DNA from: an uncultured Nitrospirales bacterium
GTDB lineage: Bacteria > Nitrospirota > Nitrospiria > Nitrospirales > UBA8639
Direction of reading: 5' to 3'
NCBI GenBank assembly: GCA_958295805.1
Contig: OY282373.1
Location: forward strand, 2,327,001-2,391,000
Length of the DNA stretch: 64,000 nt
A model generated the notes under the pieces. The model saw only the letters and a list, made by a program, of their open reading frames with translations, was not told the DNA's origin and ran no database searches. Numbering within the stretch: position 1 is the stretch's first letter; every line of letters starts with the position of its first letter. The translations under genes and the position numbers were made by a program. Shown here in pieces: positions 61,395 to 64,000 of this stretch.

Positions 61395-62651
61395 ATGAAA
61401 GAGAGGGAACGGGATCATTCTTCCTCGTCGGACGAGGACGTTCCGGATCTCAATGACCTGATTATCCACGGGAACGATGCCATTCGGAAGAAAAAGCGCC
61501 ATGGAAAAGCCATCGCCATCGGGGTCGGAGCCGCCCTGGTGCTTCTTGCTCTCGTGTTCTACATCGGCTCCTCGTCGCACGCCACTCGCGTGCAGGTCAC
61601 CCACGTTCAGCGTCTTTCTGCGTTACCCACTCAAGGGCTGTTGACCGCAACGGGATACGTCGTGGCACAGCGGCAGGCGTCCGTCGCCTCAAAAGGCACG
61701 GGCCGCTTGACGTCCGTTCGCGTCGCCGTGGGAGACCGGGTCACCAAGGGAGACGTGATTGCGACACTCGAACAGGCCGACGTGAAGGCAAAACTCTTAC
61801 AAACGCAAGCCCGATTAGACGTGGCCAAGGCCACGTTGGCCAACACGCGCCCCGAGTTACGAGAAGCCACGCTTCATTACCGGCGAATCAAGGCCTTATG
61901 GAACAAGGGACTTGTGACTCGGGCAGAACTCGACGCCGCAGAGGCCCGTTTGTATCGAGCACGGGCATCGGTGCGGTCGTCACGCTCGGCCGTGAATCTC
62001 GCACGAGCAGAAATTCAAGCCGTGACGGTCGAAGTTGAAAATACCGTCATTCGCGCCCCTTTCGATGGAACCGTCATAAAAAAATTCGCTGAAGTCGGAG
62101 AAATCGTGGCGCCAATGGCCGGCGCGTCGCAGTCTAGAGGTTCCGTTGCCGCTATCGCCGATTTACGCACGTTGCACGTAGAAGCCGAAGTCTCGGAGCC
62201 CTTTCTCGGGTCGGTGGCCCTCGATCAACCGGTCCACGTTACCCTGGAAGCCGTTCCGGATCGTCTCTATCACGGCAGCGTGAGCCGGATTGTCCCGACC
62301 GCAGATCGCACGAAAGCCACGATTCCCGTCAACGTCCGCTTTGCGGATCTGGACGACAAGGTTTTCCCGGACATGAGCGCCACGGTGACCTTTTTGGAGG
62401 AGTCTTCCCCAAAAGAAGCGCCATCTGACGCCTTGGGGGTTTCCCCCGAAGCCATCGTGACTCGAAACGGACAAACGATAGTCCTGCTGGTCGAGAACAA
62501 CGTGACGTCGGAAATTCCCGTTGAAACCGGATCGCCTCTGAACGGACTCATTCCCATTCGAGGAAACGTCATCCAGGGACAGACCGTCGTCATGAATCCC
62601 TCCGACGATCTCGTGACGGGCAGCATCATTCAAAAACGCGTTCAGGAGTGA
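61395..62651 (+). CDS. membrane fusion protein (HlyD/MacA-like periplasmic adaptor)
   Basis: 418 residues. Cytoplasmic N-terminus (about 40 residues), one anchor helix (about 44-63), barrel-sandwich lipoyl halves (ATGYVVAQRQASVASKGTGR and VIRAPFDGTVIKKFAEVGE) around a coiled coil, and a beta-barrel plus membrane-proximal domain. Start chosen at the ATG; a GTG 12 bp upstream overlaps the araC stop (GTGA). Connects the ABC permease to the outer membrane. Confidence 0.88.
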   Translation: MKERERDHSSSSDEDVPDLNDLIIHGNDAIRKKKRHGKAIAIGVGAALVLLALVFYIGSSSHATRVQVTHVQRLSALPTQGLLTATGYVVAQRQASVASKGTGRLTSVRVAVGDRVTKGDVIATLEQADVKAKLLQTQARLDVAKATLANTRPELREATLHYRRIKALWNKGLVTRAELDAAEARLYRARASVRSSRSAVNLARAEIQAVTVEVENTVIRAPFDGTVIKKFAEVGEIVAPMAGASQSRGSVAAIADLRTLHVEAEVSEPFLGSVALDQPVHVTLEAVPDRLYHGSVSRIVPTADRTKATIPVNVRFADLDDKVFPDMSATVTFLEESSPKEAPSDALGVSPEAIVTRNGQTIVLLVENNVTSEIPVETGSPLNGLIPIRGNVIQGQTVVMNPSDDLVTGSIIQKRVQE

Positions 62652-62655
62652 CTCC

Positions 62656-63330
62656 ATGACCTCATCCATCATCGACCTGCAAAAGATTTCGCACTCCTAT
62701 TTCCGGGACGACGTCGAAATTCCCGTTCTGAAGCAACTGACGCTTGCCATCGAACCCGCGAGTTTTGTCGCCTTGCTGGGTCCCTCCGGATCGGGAAAAA
62801 CCACCGTGTTGAATCTCATGGCCGGCTTCGATCGCCCCACGCGCGGACGCGTGTCCATCAATCAGACCACCGTGAGCCACCTGTCCGACCGTCAACTTGC
62901 CAAATGGCGAGCCAACACGCTCGGCTTCATTTTTCAGTTTTACAATTTGATTCCGGTTCTGACGGCGGCTGAAAACGTGGAGTTGCCCTTGTTGCTGACG
63001 TCTTTGTCCCGCGTGCAGCGTGCAAAACACGTGACGACGGCACTGCGTCTCGTCGGACTGGGCGACCGAATGACGCATTACCCACGCCAGCTCTCGGGAG
63101 GACAGGAGCAACGCGTGGCAATTGCACGCGCGATCGTGATGGATCCGAAGATTCTTCTCGCGGATGAGCCGACGGGCAACCTGGACGGTGAAGCCGCAGA
63201 CGAGATCATGACTCTTCTCCAACGACTGAACGCGGAACAAGGCAAGACGATCGTGTTGGTCACTCATGACCTCGAAGCCGCTCAACGCGCCACAAGCATC
63301 TGCAAGCTTCAGAAGGGAAGGTTGGTGTAA
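62656..63330 (+). CDS. ABC transporter ATP-binding protein (MacB/LolD-like)
   Basis: 224 residues. Walker [17 protein letters not shown] loop [10 protein letters not shown], signature [15 protein letters not shown], Walker [14 protein letters not shown], His switch VTHD. Belongs to the mechanotransmission type (MacB, LolD, FtsE). Four bp after the adaptor stop. Confidence 0.92.
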   Translation: MTSSIIDLQKISHSYFRDDVEIPVLKQLTLAIEPASFVALLGPSGSGKTTVLNLMAGFDRPTRGRVSINQTTVSHLSDRQLAKWRANTLGFIFQFYNLIPVLTAAENVELPLLLTSLSRVQRAKHVTTALRLVGLGDRMTHYPRQLSGGQEQRVAIARAIVMDPKILLADEPTGNLDGEAADEIMTLLQRLNAEQGKTIVLVTHDLEAAQRATSICKLQKGRLV

Positions 63331-63333
63331 GAC

Positions 63334-64000
63334 GTGACGTTGTTTCGCTACGTCCTCCGCAACCTGGTCCGTCATCCACTCCGGACCACCTTAACCATTC
63401 TGGCCATCAGCATTATCATTCTGGCCTTCGGTCTCCTTCGCACGACGGTCACGGCTTGGTACGCGGAAGCCCTCGGGTCGCCACCCGATCGCTTGAGAAC
63501 CCGACACGCCGTTTCCATTTCCTTTCAACTTCCCGTGAGTTACCAACAACGCATTGCCGCGATTCCCGGCGTGATCGGGGTTTCCTACGCAAACTGGTTT
63601 GGTGGACGATGGAAAGACGGCAAAGCGTTTTTTCCTCGCTACGCCGTCGAGCCGACCTCGTATTTAGCACTCCATCCCGACGTTCACTTACCGCCTCTCC
63701 AACAACAAGCCTTTCTCCAGGACCGTCGGGCCTGCGTCGTTGGACGAAAACTTGCTGAAAAACTCGGGTGGCGCATTGGAGACGTTGTCCGACTGCAAGG
63801 CAGTCTCTATCCGGGCAATTGGGAATTCACGATACGAGGAATCTACACGGGAACGTCTCCTACCACTGATGAAGGGAACATGTATCTTCATTGGGCCGCG
63901 ATGGATGAGCGACGGCGAATCGAAGACCCGGGTCGTGCGGGGACCGTCGGCTGGTTTGTCGTTCGGATGGAGAAACCGGAGGACGCCGCGCAACTCTCCA
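63334..64000 (+). CDS. ABC transporter permease, MacB-like (cut by the window end)
   Basis: Starts at a GTG 3 bp after the ATPase stop: VTLFRYVLRNLVRHPLRTTL. First membrane helix (LTILAISIIILAFGLL), then the MacB-type periplasmic domain (VSISFQLPVSYQQRIAAIPG, CVVGRKLAEKLGWRIGDVV). 222 codons are open up to the right edge; three C-terminal helices should follow outside. With the adaptor and ATPase it forms a tripartite exporter. Confidence 0.88.
   Translation, partial: MTLFRYVLRNLVRHPLRTTLTILAISIIILAFGLLRTTVTAWYAEALGSPPDRLRTRHAVSISFQLPVSYQQRIAAIPGVIGVSYANWFGGRWKDGKAFFPRYAVEPTSYLALHPDVHLPPLQQQAFLQDRRACVVGRKLAEKLGWRIGDVVRLQGSLYPGNWEFTIRGIYTGTSPTTDEGNMYLHWAAMDERRRIEDPGRAGTVGWFVVRMEKPEDAAQLS

Overview
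The window comes from a Gram-negative bacterium that carries a complete-looking bacterial (Pup-type) proteasome cluster: mpa/ARC, dop, prcB, prcA, pafA. Outer-membrane features (porin, lipoproteins, EnvC, Lol/Mac-type ABC genes) together with a Pup-proteasome, formate-tetrahydrofolate ligase and moderate-to-high GC point to Nitrospirota, most likely a Nitrospira relative. This is inferred from gene content; there is no rRNA here, and I saw no tRNA.

Layout. 0-13 kb: soluble transhydrogenase, a small membrane-anchored protein whose 3' end is copied twice more in tandem, an envelope-stress block (two-component pair, HtrA protease, group-2 sigma factor), oligopeptidase B, ArfB ribosome rescue, Hsp20. 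13-23 kb (minus strand): LOG protein, M23 peptidase, pafA-prcA-prcB-dop-mpa, then thiE-thiG-thiS; one long co-directional run reading thiSGE > mpa > dop > prcBA > pafA > M23. No Pup gene is visible in it. 24-36 kb (minus): a core run ffh > rpsP > rimM > trmD > rplS > rnhB > yraN > ftsE > ftsX > envC > ctpA, preceded by uvrB. 36-38 kb: fhs.

38-47 kb is an accessory region: an endonuclease/phosphatase-family gene broken by an exact 8-bp tandem duplication; an AT-rich island with a membrane-anchored double-nuclease gene, flanked by two copies of the 5' end of the tag glycosylase gene; a DUF4143 ATPase; an M32 carboxypeptidase; and a DUF3800 gene preceded by its own promoter and a strongly folded RNA candidate, followed by a decayed fragment of the M32 gene. 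The two islands have the same layout: a foreign gene between a full neighbour gene and a partial copy of that neighbour.

47-53 kb: Fur and a three-gene ferric-iron ABC transporter in one tight run, then a His-rich Spy-like protein. 53-61 kb: ApbE, lipoproteins, porin, an FMN-binding-domain protein with the flavinylation motif and a four-helix membrane protein (a probable extracytosolic flavin redox locus), studded with palindromic repeats. A GIY-YIG endonuclease gene is framed with 7-9 bp margins by inverted copies of the same 34-bp palindrome that occurs in short paired units elsewhere in the window; I consider this the best candidate for an undescribed mobile system, along with the DUF3800 RNA locus. 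61-64 kb: AraC regulator and a MacA/MacB-like ABC exporter running off the right edge.
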